A DNA stretch of 64,000 nucleotides from a virus (IMGVR_UViG_3300009537_000002:1-64000), one strand, 5' to 3'. Counted from the first letter of the stretch, positions 50,903 to 60,631 are shown. The notes: generated by a model from the sequence alone, not told the origin. Numbers and translations: made by a program.

Positions 50903-53900
50903 TTACATGAGCTTACTTGCGATCTCGTGTGGCGACAAGCGTGATCTGTTGTCTCTCAAGTTTACACTAGTATTTCTACCCATTCCAGCAAATCCAGATG
51001 CCAGGGCGGTGCCGTCTACACCTGCCGGTGCTCTTGCTGCGACTCGAGCTCCACCTGATGGTGGACTCATTGAGAGTCTAACGTTCTGGTTTCTCATAAC
51101 AAGAGGAGTAGTTGGTGAACCGACATCCTTTGTACCTGGGTGTACATCTTCTGGCCTCATCCTATTGACGGCCTTACGTCGATTCATGTTTAGTCTAGCA
51201 TCTGGGATCTTACCACGACCAGACCCTACTGTCTTTGGGGGGTCAGACAAGATGGCACCCAGCGCCAGTGTACCAGCAAACCCCAGACCGATAGCCTTAT
51301 GGTGACGCAGTAGACCTGCACCCAAAGCGCCCATCTTGTTAGTAGCAGTTGAATATGCAGTGGCCACCTTCTTCATCATACCAGGAGCTTCTTGCATACC
51401 CATGAAGGCTGTTCTTGCAGACAGCTCTGCAATTTCTATCTGCTTAGCACGAGCACCACGACCAGCAAGTAGCTCTGCAGTACGAGTGAATCCTGTGCGG
51501 TCGGCTTCATTGAGTGAACGCATCATCTCTCGAGTCGCAGAGTGCACGTTGATACCTTGAATTTGCTGAGCCATTTTAGTACCAGTAGCACTAGAAATAG
51601 CCTTGGCACCTTCTGCATCTAGATGAACGGTGCCCTGCAACATAGCCTTGGCTACTGTATCGTCTTTGACGATGGTTGCAATATTGCCTTCAAGTGTCTT
51701 GGCATCTCTGCCCTGCATAGCATCTGTGATGCTCATCATGAGACCTTGGAGTCCACCTTCAGCAGCTTCCAAAGCCGACATATGCTTAGCAGAGATAGGA
51801 GCTTGTTCGAGCCACTCCAACAGGAAACGAGCATCACTGGCAGCTGCACCCTGGCCAAACTTGGTGAGCGATCTCTTGGCTGCTGTCATTTCAAGTGACA
51901 GAGGAGCGATCCACTTCTGTCCGACTGACAACTTTTCCACCTCAGCCATCATCTGCTTGAGTGGAATGGTTTCAGCTCCAGTAGCAGCTTTACCAGCCTT
52001 GAAGAGCTGCATCCTTACCTGATGCTGCGTGTATCTGCGAGCGTACTCACTATCCTGTAGCATACTTGCTTTGCGAAGAGCTTCTTCGTTACGAGGACCC
52101 AACAAGAAAGTAGAATAGGCATCAGCGTCCTTGTCACCTGCCAAGCCAACTAATGGACCAAGTGTCAATGTCTTCTCTTCGAAAGCTCCACCTACCTCAG
52201 TGGCTACACGGACGTTCTTGGTTATTTCGGGCAAGACTATGAGATTGGATCGGCCTTCGACCATGCGCATACGAACTGGCTGCATAGAGAATTCACCAAG
52301 CAGCGGGTGGCGTCCTAGCATACCAGCGATCTCTCCACCTTTTTCAAACCTGGTCCTCATCGCCTCGAGTGCTTCAATGTCTCCCTTATAGAGACCTGTC
52401 TCAACCATTTCATTCCACATGCCAAGGAAATTCTCCCTGGTGATACCAACAACATTAGCTTCACGGATGGCAGTGGCTGCACCACCCACTCGCTGTGCAG
52501 AGACACCGCGAAGAAAACGAGAGCCTAGAACCTTACCACGTGCAACAGCACCAATGCCTTTGCCAGCAGGCACAAATTCTCTACGTAGTATGTCTCTTTG
52601 GAACCCTAACTGGCGGGTGAGTTCTTCTTGAGAGATCAATCCTTCCTCTGCTTGGCCCACCTTGGCAGCGATGTCACCATAGATTTCAGACAACCGACCT
52701 CGTGAGGTGACACCTGCATGTGTTTCATAGGGACGTAACTGAGTCATAATGTCCATTCCTGGAACATAGATTTCCTGACCAGCTCCTCGGATGACACCAC
52801 CACCGCGTTCTAGAAACTTCTGGAAGTTTTCGCCCTGTCTAAAGATAGCCGCACCAGCAGGAGCAGCAGTACCTGACATAGTAGCAAGAGTCTTCTGTAG
52901 CTCCTGGTGCGCAATGAGAGTTTCAGGAGAGGTAGCAGCCAGACGCTGCATGAGTTCTTCACTGACGTCTCCACCTGCTGTACCCAAAGCACCACCCTTA
53001 AGAATGTCGAACACACGAGGTTCAACAGAGCCAAGCCCACCGACATCCAACATTGGACCGCCATAAGCAAACTCTGGCAGACCCATCGCAGTGCCACGTT
53101 GAAGTGCCTCTTCAAAAGTACCAAGCGCCTTACCACGCAATCCAGCACGAGCCAACATTGCAGACACAACACCACGTCCACCTTTTTCAGCTGTACCACC
53201 CATAACATATGGAACAGCACCAAATGCTTCACCAAACTCACGCTCTGTGACGTCCATCATGCCAACAGCAAATTGCATTGCTCTTTCAGTAAACCTTCTG
53301 TGACTGAATGCTCCACCTTTGAATGCTTGAGCAGCAAACGCTTCACCTGGTGCTGCCATGAATCGTGCTTGAGCTCGAGTGAACGGAGCTCCGCGGCGCT
53401 CAAGAATCCCTTGAAGTGAGTCAACCATCTGTCTACGATGGAGAGCTCGATTTTTTCTGAGTTCATCCATGCTGATAATGATGTCTACATTACGATCATG
53501 AATACCAAGTTGTCTGAGTGCACCACCAAAAGCCTGTTCTTCTCTAAAGAGAGCTAGGGCTTTAGCACCACCAAACAACTTGCCGCCATGAGCAAACTGG
53601 TGACGGCGAAGAATTTCTACAGAGACCTCTTCACCAGCAGCACGACGAACACCAGTGATAGCGGCACCCTCAGGTAAAGTGAATGGCTTGCCTTCAGGAG
53701 TGAGGCCGAGTACTTCTCCTCCTCTGATACCTCCACCAGCAATGTCTTCCCGAGCTCGAATAAGCTTCTGAGTCACAGATTCTTCGAAGATCATCTTGTC
53801 GCCTGTGCGAGCTCGAAACAAGGTTTCACCTTCGCCCATGGCCTGTTGTTGCATAAAGCTTTGTTCACCAATCATTAGCCTTGGATCTACATAAGCAGCC

Positions 53901-55294
53901 TTGAGTTTTGGACGGACAGCATTGGAGTAGGCCAAGGCCTCACCTTCAGCTTGGACGGCACGATAGTATCCACTACCTTTCTGACCAAGAGCCTTCATGC
54001 TCTCTTCTGCGATTTGGAATTCACGAAAGATCTGTTCTGGACGACGTGAATAGTCTACGGGACCAAGGGCATAGCGTTCCCATTCTGCCGTTGACAACAT
54101 GCCTTCGGCTAAACCTTTCGGGCCTACACCACCACGAAGACCCAACTCTCTACCAGCGGCAGATCCCATAGCAACACGGATCTCATCGTCGGTCATTGCG
54201 CGGAAACCTGGACGATACTCGGCTCCACCTCTGCGAACACCCACAGGTGCGACCATCTCAACGGCCATCCCACGAAGTGCTTCACGTTGAGCCTGAGCAG
54301 CGGTGCGACTTTCGAGTATGTTGGCAGGAGTAGTTTCCAGTTCTCCAAAGATCCTTCCTCTCAGCTGCTTAATCGCACGCTCTACATCGCCTTGTGTTTT
54401 GAGTCGTCCACCAATTTCAGGAGCGATACCACGCTCAAGCTCCTGGAGAAACATTTCAGTACGACCGATACGCTGGAGTTTTCCTCCTTCGCCCATAACT
54501 ACAAAGTCTGGAGCGATACGACGTGTCTGTAGTGCCATGCCTTCAGCTATCATCCCACCTGATACCTGAGGCAATTGCACACGAACATCGCCAACACGAG
54601 TGCCTTCAAAGATCACGTTCCAGGCTCCCAACCCCTCACCTGCAAGTTCAGGCCGTGTGATACCGAACATCTGTCGGCCAGTTCCACCCATAGCTGCTTG
54701 AACACGTTCGATGCCAGACATGAAAGGAGCAGGGATAGGAGTAGCCATTGCGATAGTTGCCTTTGGAGACAAACCTTGAATCTGGTTCACTCCCACAAAG
54801 TTGGGTAGACCAAATTGTGTGGCTTGGGCAGTGAGTGTTCCAACGTTTCTTTCGAAGCGCTGCCAAATACGACCTGCAGCTACAGAGGTTTGACCAGCCA
54901 TTGTGGCCGAGATTGCCGAGCGAGCTTCCGCTGGGGTCATGTTCATGATGCCTTCGGTAAGACCCAGCATCTGCTTTCTTGTGAACGGATCGACAGACTG
55001 AGTTGCCCACGCCCAGGCTCTACGTTGAACATCGGTCCTGCTGTACTGCATGAATCGATTGACGTCTTCGATGCTAGGGATAGGTGGGCCGCGGCGTGAT
55101 GCCTGCCTGCCAAGAGTACGCATGGCCTGGTCAATGCCAGCCTCGCGTGGTTGTTTCAGTGATCCTTCAACGTGGATACCTTTCAATGCAGCAGCAATAC
55201 CCACAGTGAGAGGAGTAGCAGCAATAGCAGTTCTGAGTAGACTACCACCGCTACGATCCGGAAACTGAGGATCGCTATCTCTACGTTCAGCCAT
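50903..55294 (-). CDS. Putative single-chain two-barrel RNA polymerase, probably virion-associated, 1463 aa
   Basis: By eye, two catalytic signatures of multisubunit-type RNA polymerases occur in order. A beta-type motif, VSVEILRRHQFAHGGKLF then GGAK, has Lys572 and Lys578, compared with GDKMAGRHGNKG in bacterial beta. NVDIIISMDELRKNRALHRR at 602-621 follows, compared with VDIVLNPLGVPSRM. A beta-prime-type motif has LGRHPLLGEFSMQ (993-1005) and MVEGR, then GPLVGLAGDKDAD (1046-1058), compared with LNRAPTLHRLGIQ, LIEGK and HPLVCAAYNADFDGD. Asp1054, 1056 and 1058 would be the metal-binding triad. The N-terminus is Ala/Gly-rich with a hydrophobic stretch. The gene lies between the tape-measure-like and hub genes, so the enzyme may be packaged and injected. 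Main alternative: a tape-measure or ejection protein with chance motif similarity. Confidence 0.68.
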   Translation of the reverse strand: MAERRDSDPQFPDRSGGSLLRTAIAATPLTVGIAAALKGIHVEGSLKQPREAGIDQAMRTLGRQASRRGPPIPSIEDVNRFMQYSRTDVQRRAWAWATQSVDPFTRKQMLGLTEGIMNMTPAEARSAISATMAGQTSVAAGRIWQRFERNVGTLTAQATQFGLPNFVGVNQIQGLSPKATIAMATPIPAPFMSGIERVQAAMGGTGRQMFGITRPELAGEGLGAWNVIFEGTRVGDVRVQLPQVSGGMIAEGMALQTRRIAPDFVVMGEGGKLQRIGRTEMFLQELERGIAPEIGGRLKTQGDVERAIKQLRGRIFGELETTPANILESRTAAQAQREALRGMAVEMVAPVGVRRGGAEYRPGFRAMTDDEIRVAMGSAAGRELGLRGGVGPKGLAEGMLSTAEWERYALGPVDYSRRPEQIFREFQIAEESMKALGQKGSGYYRAVQAEGEALAYSNAVRPKLKAAYVDPRLMIGEQSFMQQQAMGEGETLFRARTGDKMIFEESVTQKLIRAREDIAGGGIRGGEVLGLTPEGKPFTLPEGAAITGVRRAAGEEVSVEILRRHQFAHGGKLFGGAKALALFREEQAFGGALRQLGIHDRNVDIIISMDELRKNRALHRRQMVDSLQGILERRGAPFTRAQARFMAAPGEAFAAQAFKGGAFSHRRFTERAMQFAVGMMDVTEREFGEAFGAVPYVMGGTAEKGGRGVVSAMLARAGLRGKALGTFEEALQRGTAMGLPEFAYGGPMLDVGGLGSVEPRVFDILKGGALGTAGGDVSEELMQRLAATSPETLIAHQELQKTLATMSGTAAPAGAAIFRQGENFQKFLERGGGVIRGAGQEIYVPGMDIMTQLRPYETHAGVTSRGRLSEIYGDIAAKVGQAEEGLISQEELTRQLGFQRDILRREFVPAGKGIGAVARGKVLGSRFLRGVSAQRVGGAATAIREANVVGITRENFLGMWNEMVETGLYKGDIEALEAMRTRFEKGGEIAGMLGRHPLLGEFSMQPVRMRMVEGRSNLIVLPEITKNVRVATEVGGAFEEKTLTLGPLVGLAGDKDADAYSTFLLGPRNEEALRKASMLQDSEYARRYTQHQVRMQLFKAGKAATGAETIPLKQMMAEVEKLSVGQKWIAPLSLEMTAAKRSLTKFGQGAAASDARFLLEWLEQAPISAKHMSALEAAEGGLQGLMMSITDAMQGRDAKTLEGNIATIVKDDTVAKAMLQGTVHLDAEGAKAISSATGTKMAQQIQGINVHSATREMMRSLNEADRTGFTRTAELLAGRGARAKQIEIAELSARTAFMGMQEAPGMMKKVATAYSTATNKMGALGAGLLRHHKAIGLGFAGTLALGAILSDPPKTVGSGRGKIPDARLNMNRRKAVNRMRPEDVHPGTKDVGSPTTPLVMRNQNVRLSMSPPSGGARVAARAPAGVDGTALASGFAGMGRNTSVNLRDNRSRLSPHEIASKLM
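52121..52315 (-). other. Beta-prime-type double-psi barrel signature (R-x-P ... D-x-D-x-D)
   Basis: The segment encodes residues 994-1058. RHPLLGEFSM aligns with the R-x-P-x-L-H element. After an extra insert of roughly 22 residues, GPLVGLAGDKDAD aligns with HPLVCAAYNADFDGD. The three aspartates are encoded at 52133-52135, 52127-52129 and 52121-52123. Confidence 0.68.
53429..53629 (-). other. Beta-type double-psi barrel signature in the putative RNA polymerase
   Basis: The segment encodes residues 556-622. It contains the lysine pair K572 and K578 (codons at 53579-53581 and 53561-53563), then NVDIII followed by a basic helix. In bacterial beta the two lysines are eight residues apart rather than six, and about 22 residues separate the second lysine from the VDIVLN aspartate, against 26 here. 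Confidence 0.6.
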
Positions 55295-58200
55295 TATACC
55301 AATCCGTCTAGAGCAGCATCATAGTCGACGTCTTGCTCAATGTCGATATCAACACCAGGGAAGTTCCTGTGGAACACACTGGCCCGAGCTCCTTGTGGAA
55401 TTAGGAGTTCATCTATTCTATCCTGCATTTCTCCTGGACTCAATTGCTCTGGGTTCATCAGAGGAGCAATAGCGGACTCGTTGATGAATGGTTTGTTCAC
55501 CAACGCTTGTGCACGCGAAGGCCACAGGTCAAAGTCATGCATGTCTTCACCCATACTCTGCACCACCTTAAGCTTCACATCTTCCAGGTCAACAGACGGA
55601 TGCCATCCTACCCAGTCATCACCAGGCAACGGTACTTCAGAGAGCAGCTTAGTTCTACGGTACCAGTCTCCATAGTTCTCACCAGGTAGCTTGGTCGCTA
55701 CATACTCAGCAAACAACTCTTCGTTGTTTGGGAAACCTTCTGATCGAGCTTCATCTCTGATTTGTTCCAGAATGATATCTGCCTCAGCGATCTGGTCTTC
55801 TGACAATAGTCCAGCCTTCTCTGCTTTCTCTACATCCTGTTTGAACTGTAGCTTCCAGCGAGCAATGTAGAGAGCCTTCTCATTGTCAGGAACGAGCTCG
55901 AGGATCTTTGATCTCTCTTCCACAGTATCAGCTGCAGCAAATGAATTGAAGTAGTCTCGCTCACGTCTGGGGAGAGAACGGAAGATGTGAGAGAAGTTGT
56001 ATGTGAATGGATTGAGGCCAAACAACGTCTCGTTCTTCTTAGCTTCAAACTCTTTCACGGCAGCAGTGTCACCGCTCATCCTAGCCAGGTTCGAAAGTCT
56101 TGCTTGCTTTGTGTATTCTAGGACATCAAAGTACTGCTCGAGACCACGTCTTTCCTTGATGTGTTCGGGAATGGAATCGAAGCCCATCGACTCACCTACC
56201 TTGGTAAGGAACGGACGGATGAAGTCACGCATTGGATGTGACCAGAACGCGTTCTCCGTACCATAGATCTGACTGTTCTCATAGTCTTCAATTGCTGTTC
56301 GTTGGTGAATGAGTTTGGCTGCGGGTGATACTGGCGTGAGGACATCCAAAGATGTCTCAGCGTTGTGAGCTAACATTTCCCAGTAGCCACCAAAGAACTT
56401 GGCAAAGACACCCTGCTCTGGTTTTTCTGACGCCTTGATCCTATTGAGTTCTGCTAGTACTCCTTTTGATTCATCCTTGTAGTAAGCTCCTTCATCGTCT
56501 ATGTCCCCAGTAGGACTCAGGTATTCGTATTCTGCGAACCTTCTCTTGATCTTCCTTTCCTTGAGTTGAGCTTCGGTCATCTTGTAGATGCCTTCCTCAT
56601 ACTCGCTCCAAGTCTCTAATTTCCTTTGGCTTCTGATGCTCTGCAGCATGGACTTGTACTTGTCACTGTACGGAGCCACATCAGCGAGGATCTTGTACCT
56701 GTGGATATCAGGGTAGTCTTCAGGTTTGAAGTTCTGGAGCTCTGGGAAGCGGGCTGCATAACCGGCCCCTGGGAGCCGTAGCTCGCCCTCCTGGACCTTT
56801 GTATAGGGATCTCCATGAAGGAAGTCAGGAGACTTCTCTCCGGGCCCTGGGAGCCACTCAGGCATCATGTTTCTAATTGGGTTGTACAGAGGGATCTGAC
56901 GCCTTCTGTGAGGGTACAAACGCCTCAAAGCCTCTGTGGTTCCCAGTCCACCACCGATTTCAAGGTCCCAATAGTCTCTCTCAGTGCCAAAAGCACGTCG
57001 AGCGGACTCCAAACGCATGGTTTGGTCGAAAAAGTCAGCAGATCCAGTCAGTGCTTCCTTGATAGAAGAGATGGTGAAACCTGGAAGACCGATCATTTCA
57101 GTCATTCTGTAGGCTTGTTCACCTGCTGTTCCTGTCAGATTGAAGGGGGTTTCAGCACGTCCAGGTGGAAGCTCTCCCAGTTCAGCTGCACGGCGCTCGC
57201 CAAAGCCAGGAGCCATGGCCAATTGTTCGCCACCAGGCCCCATCCACTCCTCAGTGTGCATCAAGACAGGTGGCTTGATGAGCCTACCAATCGTGTTGGC
57301 GAGAAGAGGTCCGATAAATGGAACATCTTCAAATGGGAGACTGGTGATAGGGTATGGTCGTTCTTCGTAGAACTCTCTCTCGAGATCATACGTGAACTCT
57401 TGTCTCCACCACTGTTGTAATGGAGTCGGCGGCTTGTCTCCCCAAATGGAGACTTCTTTTGACCTCTGTTGCATACGGGCATACCAGTGAGGTCTGTAGT
57501 ACATGATTCGGTTGCCTTCCCATGGTGTGCGACCAAACTCCCACCATCTACCCTTTCTGATTGGTACTTCCTGTTGACCAGAGTAGATGCGTTCGAGCTC
57601 GTCTGGCCTAGTGGAAGGAACCAGTGCACCAGGTAGGAAAGGAGCAATAAGTGCTAACCCGAGGCCTGCACCAGCGAGACCAGCCAGCTTGGTGGGTCCC
57701 ATCTTGCCAACGAATGGATAAGCCTTATCTCCAAAGAGCCGACCAAAACGGCCCATCAGTCCCTCGGTGCCAAACTTAGTGATTTGCTCAGATGCCAGTG
57801 TACGTGCAGCAGCAGGACCAATGCCCTTCGCATATTGCAATTGAGCCATCTTGCCTACTTGTGCTGCGTAGGAGATGCCAGCCGCGCCGAAGGCACCCAT
57901 AATTGGGAATGCTAGAAGTCGAGATAGGTCGGTGCTACCAGGGGCTAGTCTTTCTTGTGCTTCACGGTATGCGTGAAGACCAGTAACTTCGGCCACGCTA
58001 GAGGCTAACTGATTAGCACCAGTCCAAATCGAAGCAAGTCCCGCAGTGAGTCCTTGGTTTAAAACAGTTTCATCAAAGACACTGGCCTCACGGAACATGT
58101 AGTCGAGTGATTGATAACCAAGAGCAAGTCCACCAGCTACAGCACCATACTTCCAAGCCAAACGGCCCAGCATTTGAGTGCCCGAACCATATGGGACAGC

Positions 58201-59094
58201 CAGTTGAATCCTTCTGCCGGTCAGGTTGTACAGCAGATCTTGAGCTCCACCGAACACCGTTCTAAACGGCTGCATTTCGAATGGTGCTTCAAGCAGTCGA
58301 TTGAAACGAGAAACAAACTCAGTGCCAATGGCGCCAAGCTGTCTACCTGCATAACCCCACGGTGTTTGCGCTCCAATGATTTGACGATGGAACTTGCCTG
58401 TTGCTAGACCAAGTTCTTCTCCAAACATACGAGCGTCGCCAGCTGCCATACCGAAACGAGCTCCAGTGCCAAAGCCCATTGAACGTGCATAGCCTGAGCC
58501 AAGATGTTTACCAGCAATAGAACCTAAGTATGACTCGCTCTCTCTCAGGACAGGATCAGAAATAGGACTGATCATCGCACCTGCATAGCGCAGAGCAACG
58601 TCACCGGTCTGACCAAAGTAGAGACTGCCACCACGGAATGTTACACCTTCTTTGAGTACTCGAGCATGAGTACCTGGTGCATCACCTGTTAGCTGAGCAA
58701 GGTATCTTGCATATCCACGACCTGCATCAGAACGAAGAAATGTTCCGGCAACAGAGAAGCCTTGTCGTGCCTGAGTGGTGAACTGAGAGAAGAAAGTAGA
58801 AGCCTGGAAGGTACGAAACACACCACCCGGTGAGTACTCTTCGATAGCACGTAGACCACCAACATAGTAATCCCACATCCTCCTACCACCACCGACTGGG
58901 ATGAAACCGCCTGCCAGTATTCCACCAGCAACAGCTCCAGCAGTCAGCATGCCAGATGTTGGATGTGCCTCCTCATAGAAACCACTCGGTGGGCGGTTGG
59001 TCCACACATCTGGTTGCTGACGCGGATCACCCATGGATGGCCCATAATAGGCACGTGTATCCGTGAGGCTAAATCTGTTGGGGTACCTTGGCAC
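55294..59094 (-). CDS. Tape-measure-like/ejection protein, 1266 aa
   Basis: The start is a GTG at 59094 overlapping the preceding stop as TAGTG; no clear ribosome site is seen. The N-terminal half is Ala/Gly-rich with hydrophobic segments (LTAGAVAGGILAGGFIPVGG, LAGLAGAGLGLALIAPFLPG), as expected for tape-measure or pore-forming proteins. The middle is Trp/Tyr/Pro-rich (RWWEFGRTPWEGNRIMYYRP, PFIGPLLANTIGRLIKPP). The C-terminal third is charged and helical. Position right after the chaperone-like pair is the standard tape-measure position. The rest of that function may lie in the next gene. No enzymatic motif was found. Confidence 0.7.
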   Translation of the reverse strand: MPRYPNRFSLTDTRAYYGPSMGDPRQQPDVWTNRPPSGFYEEAHPTSGMLTAGAVAGGILAGGFIPVGGGRRMWDYYVGGLRAIEEYSPGGVFRTFQASTFFSQFTTQARQGFSVAGTFLRSDAGRGYARYLAQLTGDAPGTHARVLKEGVTFRGGSLYFGQTGDVALRYAGAMISPISDPVLRESESYLGSIAGKHLGSGYARSMGFGTGARFGMAAGDARMFGEELGLATGKFHRQIIGAQTPWGYAGRQLGAIGTEFVSRFNRLLEAPFEMQPFRTVFGGAQDLLYNLTGRRIQLAVPYGSGTQMLGRLAWKYGAVAGGLALGYQSLDYMFREASVFDETVLNQGLTAGLASIWTGANQLASSVAEVTGLHAYREAQERLAPGSTDLSRLLAFPIMGAFGAAGISYAAQVGKMAQLQYAKGIGPAAARTLASEQITKFGTEGLMGRFGRLFGDKAYPFVGKMGPTKLAGLAGAGLGLALIAPFLPGALVPSTRPDELERIYSGQQEVPIRKGRWWEFGRTPWEGNRIMYYRPHWYARMQQRSKEVSIWGDKPPTPLQQWWRQEFTYDLEREFYEERPYPITSLPFEDVPFIGPLLANTIGRLIKPPVLMHTEEWMGPGGEQLAMAPGFGERRAAELGELPPGRAETPFNLTGTAGEQAYRMTEMIGLPGFTISSIKEALTGSADFFDQTMRLESARRAFGTERDYWDLEIGGGLGTTEALRRLYPHRRRQIPLYNPIRNMMPEWLPGPGEKSPDFLHGDPYTKVQEGELRLPGAGYAARFPELQNFKPEDYPDIHRYKILADVAPYSDKYKSMLQSIRSQRKLETWSEYEEGIYKMTEAQLKERKIKRRFAEYEYLSPTGDIDDEGAYYKDESKGVLAELNRIKASEKPEQGVFAKFFGGYWEMLAHNAETSLDVLTPVSPAAKLIHQRTAIEDYENSQIYGTENAFWSHPMRDFIRPFLTKVGESMGFDSIPEHIKERRGLEQYFDVLEYTKQARLSNLARMSGDTAAVKEFEAKKNETLFGLNPFTYNFSHIFRSLPRRERDYFNSFAAADTVEERSKILELVPDNEKALYIARWKLQFKQDVEKAEKAGLLSEDQIAEADIILEQIRDEARSEGFPNNEELFAEYVATKLPGENYGDWYRRTKLLSEVPLPGDDWVGWHPSVDLEDVKLKVVQSMGEDMHDFDLWPSRAQALVNKPFINESAIAPLMNPEQLSPGEMQDRIDELLIPQGARASVFHRNFPGVDIDIEQDVDYDAALDGLV

Positions 59095-60137
59095 TATCTA
59101 CGTCGGCGGGCTGCTTTCCTTTCTTTACGCTTTCTGGCTTCTTCGCGAACCTTGAGTAACTTAGGCAGCTCTTCCTTTGCTGCGTCTAAAGCTTTTTGTG
59201 CACGATCGACATTGGCGAGTCTGTTCTTCTCCATGCGCTCGAGTGCAGCAGCCTTCCTTTCCTCCGGTGTGAGAATTTTGAGTTCTTTACCTTCTCTCAA
59301 ATCTTCTAGATATCCTTCATAAACTTCAGCCGTCTCACCAGTCTTAATGATCTGTTCTACCGCATCGCCACCAATGAAAGTTTGATGTTCTCGGATATCA
59401 GCCTTACTGATGATTGTACGCTCTTCGGGGGCAATTGAAAGTGGTGGTGGCTTTGCATCACCAGCCAGCTCTGCCTGACGACCCATGATCTGTTCACGTG
59501 CAGCTGTTCTAGATTGCTTGACAGAATCTGGCACTGTAATGCCCTGCTGCTCATAGTAACGATCCATCATCTCAGAGTTCTCTTGTCTTCTCTTGGCTCG
59601 TTCTGCTTCTGCATCAACTTGAGCCTCAGCAGCTGCTTCTGGGTGATCAAAGTGTAGAGGCTCAGTAATAATGCCAGTCTGCAACATCTTTCTCTCACCC
59701 ATTGCCACCCTGAGCATCAGCGTAGAATAGTCCATCTCGTAGACTTCTTCTGGCTTATACGCAGGAAAAGCCTGGCACACAAAATTAACCAAGTCGTTAA
59801 GAATCTTAGTGGCAGCAGTACGGTTGAAGTCCATCACCTGGTTGAGCTCTTCAACGTTAGATGGACCAGAGTAGGACAAAATTGTGGCGACTACTGTGGC
59901 AACAATACCCGCCTTTAGTTGATTGATGCCCTTAACTAGAGCTGTGTCGAGTACACACTTCTTGAAAATCTCATCCTCCAGATAAGCCGGTGGATGTGCG
60001 CCCAAAGCAAGCGCGTCTTGATGTTCAATAAATTCCCCCATAGAGAGAGGACGCCATGGGATGATCTGGCCTGTTGGTAATCTGGTTGCAAAGGCATCGC
60101 CGTGCTCCTCTCTCAGATAGAGCAACTGTTCTTGCAT
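59094..60137 (-). CDS. Tail assembly chaperone-like protein, 347 aa
   Basis: The first 70 residues (PTGQIIPWRPLSMGEFIEHQ ... IFKKCVLD) match the pattern of the preceding 160-aa gene: a P-x-G strand, an R-P-[LI]-[ST] turn with EF helix, and a C-V-L segment. This is typical of tail assembly chaperones that coat the tape measure. The middle is helical, and the last 150 residues form a long charged coiled coil with a very basic end (EARKRKERKAARRRR). It starts one base after the previous stop. No slippery frameshift site is needed, because both proteins have their own starts. Confidence 0.65.
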   Translation of the reverse strand: MQEQLLYLREEHGDAFATRLPTGQIIPWRPLSMGEFIEHQDALALGAHPPAYLEDEIFKKCVLDTALVKGINQLKAGIVATVVATILSYSGPSNVEELNQVMDFNRTAATKILNDLVNFVCQAFPAYKPEEVYEMDYSTLMLRVAMGERKMLQTGIITEPLHFDHPEAAAEAQVDAEAERAKRRQENSEMMDRYYEQQGITVPDSVKQSRTAAREQIMGRQAELAGDAKPPPLSIAPEERTIISKADIREHQTFIGGDAVEQIIKTGETAEVYEGYLEDLREGKELKILTPEERKAAALERMEKNRLANVDRAQKALDAAKEELPKLLKVREEARKRKERKAARRRR

Positions 60138-60138
60138 G

Positions 60139-60621
60139 TTAGAGCTTGACTACAAACTGAGACGCATAAGCAGGATTGACAAAGTTAGACTGCTGCAGGA
60201 TCTGCTCGTGCAGAGTGCTCATGCTTCCTGCCTTTTTCTCTAGGGCTTCCAAACCCGGAGGAGATCCCCAAAGAACACAGTTCTCGACAATCTTCTGTTC
60301 GACGTCGAAGCTGGTCATTGGATTGCCCTGCTGTTGTGATTGGGCAATGTACATTTGGAGATTAACGAACTCTTCTCGGGTAATGGGTCTGAAAATAAAG
60401 ATCTCTGTTTCTCCTAGCGGAGAACACAGCACTTCACCAAACTCCTGCTTCCACTTCTCAATAGCAGCGTCGTCAGGTGCGCCAGAGAACGTCTGAAGGA
60501 TTTCCCCCAGCGTCTTTTCCTTTGGTTCTTCTTGTGTCTCTTCTGGCTCTGCTTTCTGCTCTGGTTCTATTGGCTCTGGTGGTCTCGAGAGATCCATCTC
60601 GGCCTTCTTTTCATCAGTCAT
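60139..60621 (-). CDS. Tail assembly chaperone-like protein, 160 aa
   Basis: An acidic, Pro/Glu-rich N-terminus of about 36 residues precedes a compact domain. It contains FRPITREEFVNLQMYIAQSQ (R78-P79) and VEQKIVENCVLWGSPPG (Cys115), then LHEQILQQSNFVNP. The R-P-x-[ST]-R-x-E-[FY] plus C-V-L-x-P pattern is found in chaperone-like proteins preceding tape measures in large phages. It is related to the N-terminus of the next gene. The ATG at 60621 has a strong GGAGG site located just after the inserted HNH gene. Confidence 0.7.
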   Translation of the reverse strand: MTDEKKAEMDLSRPPEPIEPEQKAEPEETQEEPKEKTLGEILQTFSGAPDDAAIEKWKQEFGEVLCSPLGETEIFIFRPITREEFVNLQMYIAQSQQQGNPMTSFDVEQKIVENCVLWGSPPGLEALEKKAGSMSTLHEQILQQSNFVNPAYASQFVVKL

Positions 60622-60631
60622 GATACCTCCA

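Noticed and set aside
55289-55300. A TATAAT-like promoter box just before the RNA-polymerase-like gene
   Set aside because: It arises from the TAATG stop/start overlap, and no matching -35 element was found upstream.
55294-59094. A second RNA polymerase-like subunit in the 1266-aa gene
   Set aside because: I looked for lysine-pair or D-x-D-x-D barrel motifs and found none; a short GDKAYPFVGK stretch is not in a matching context.
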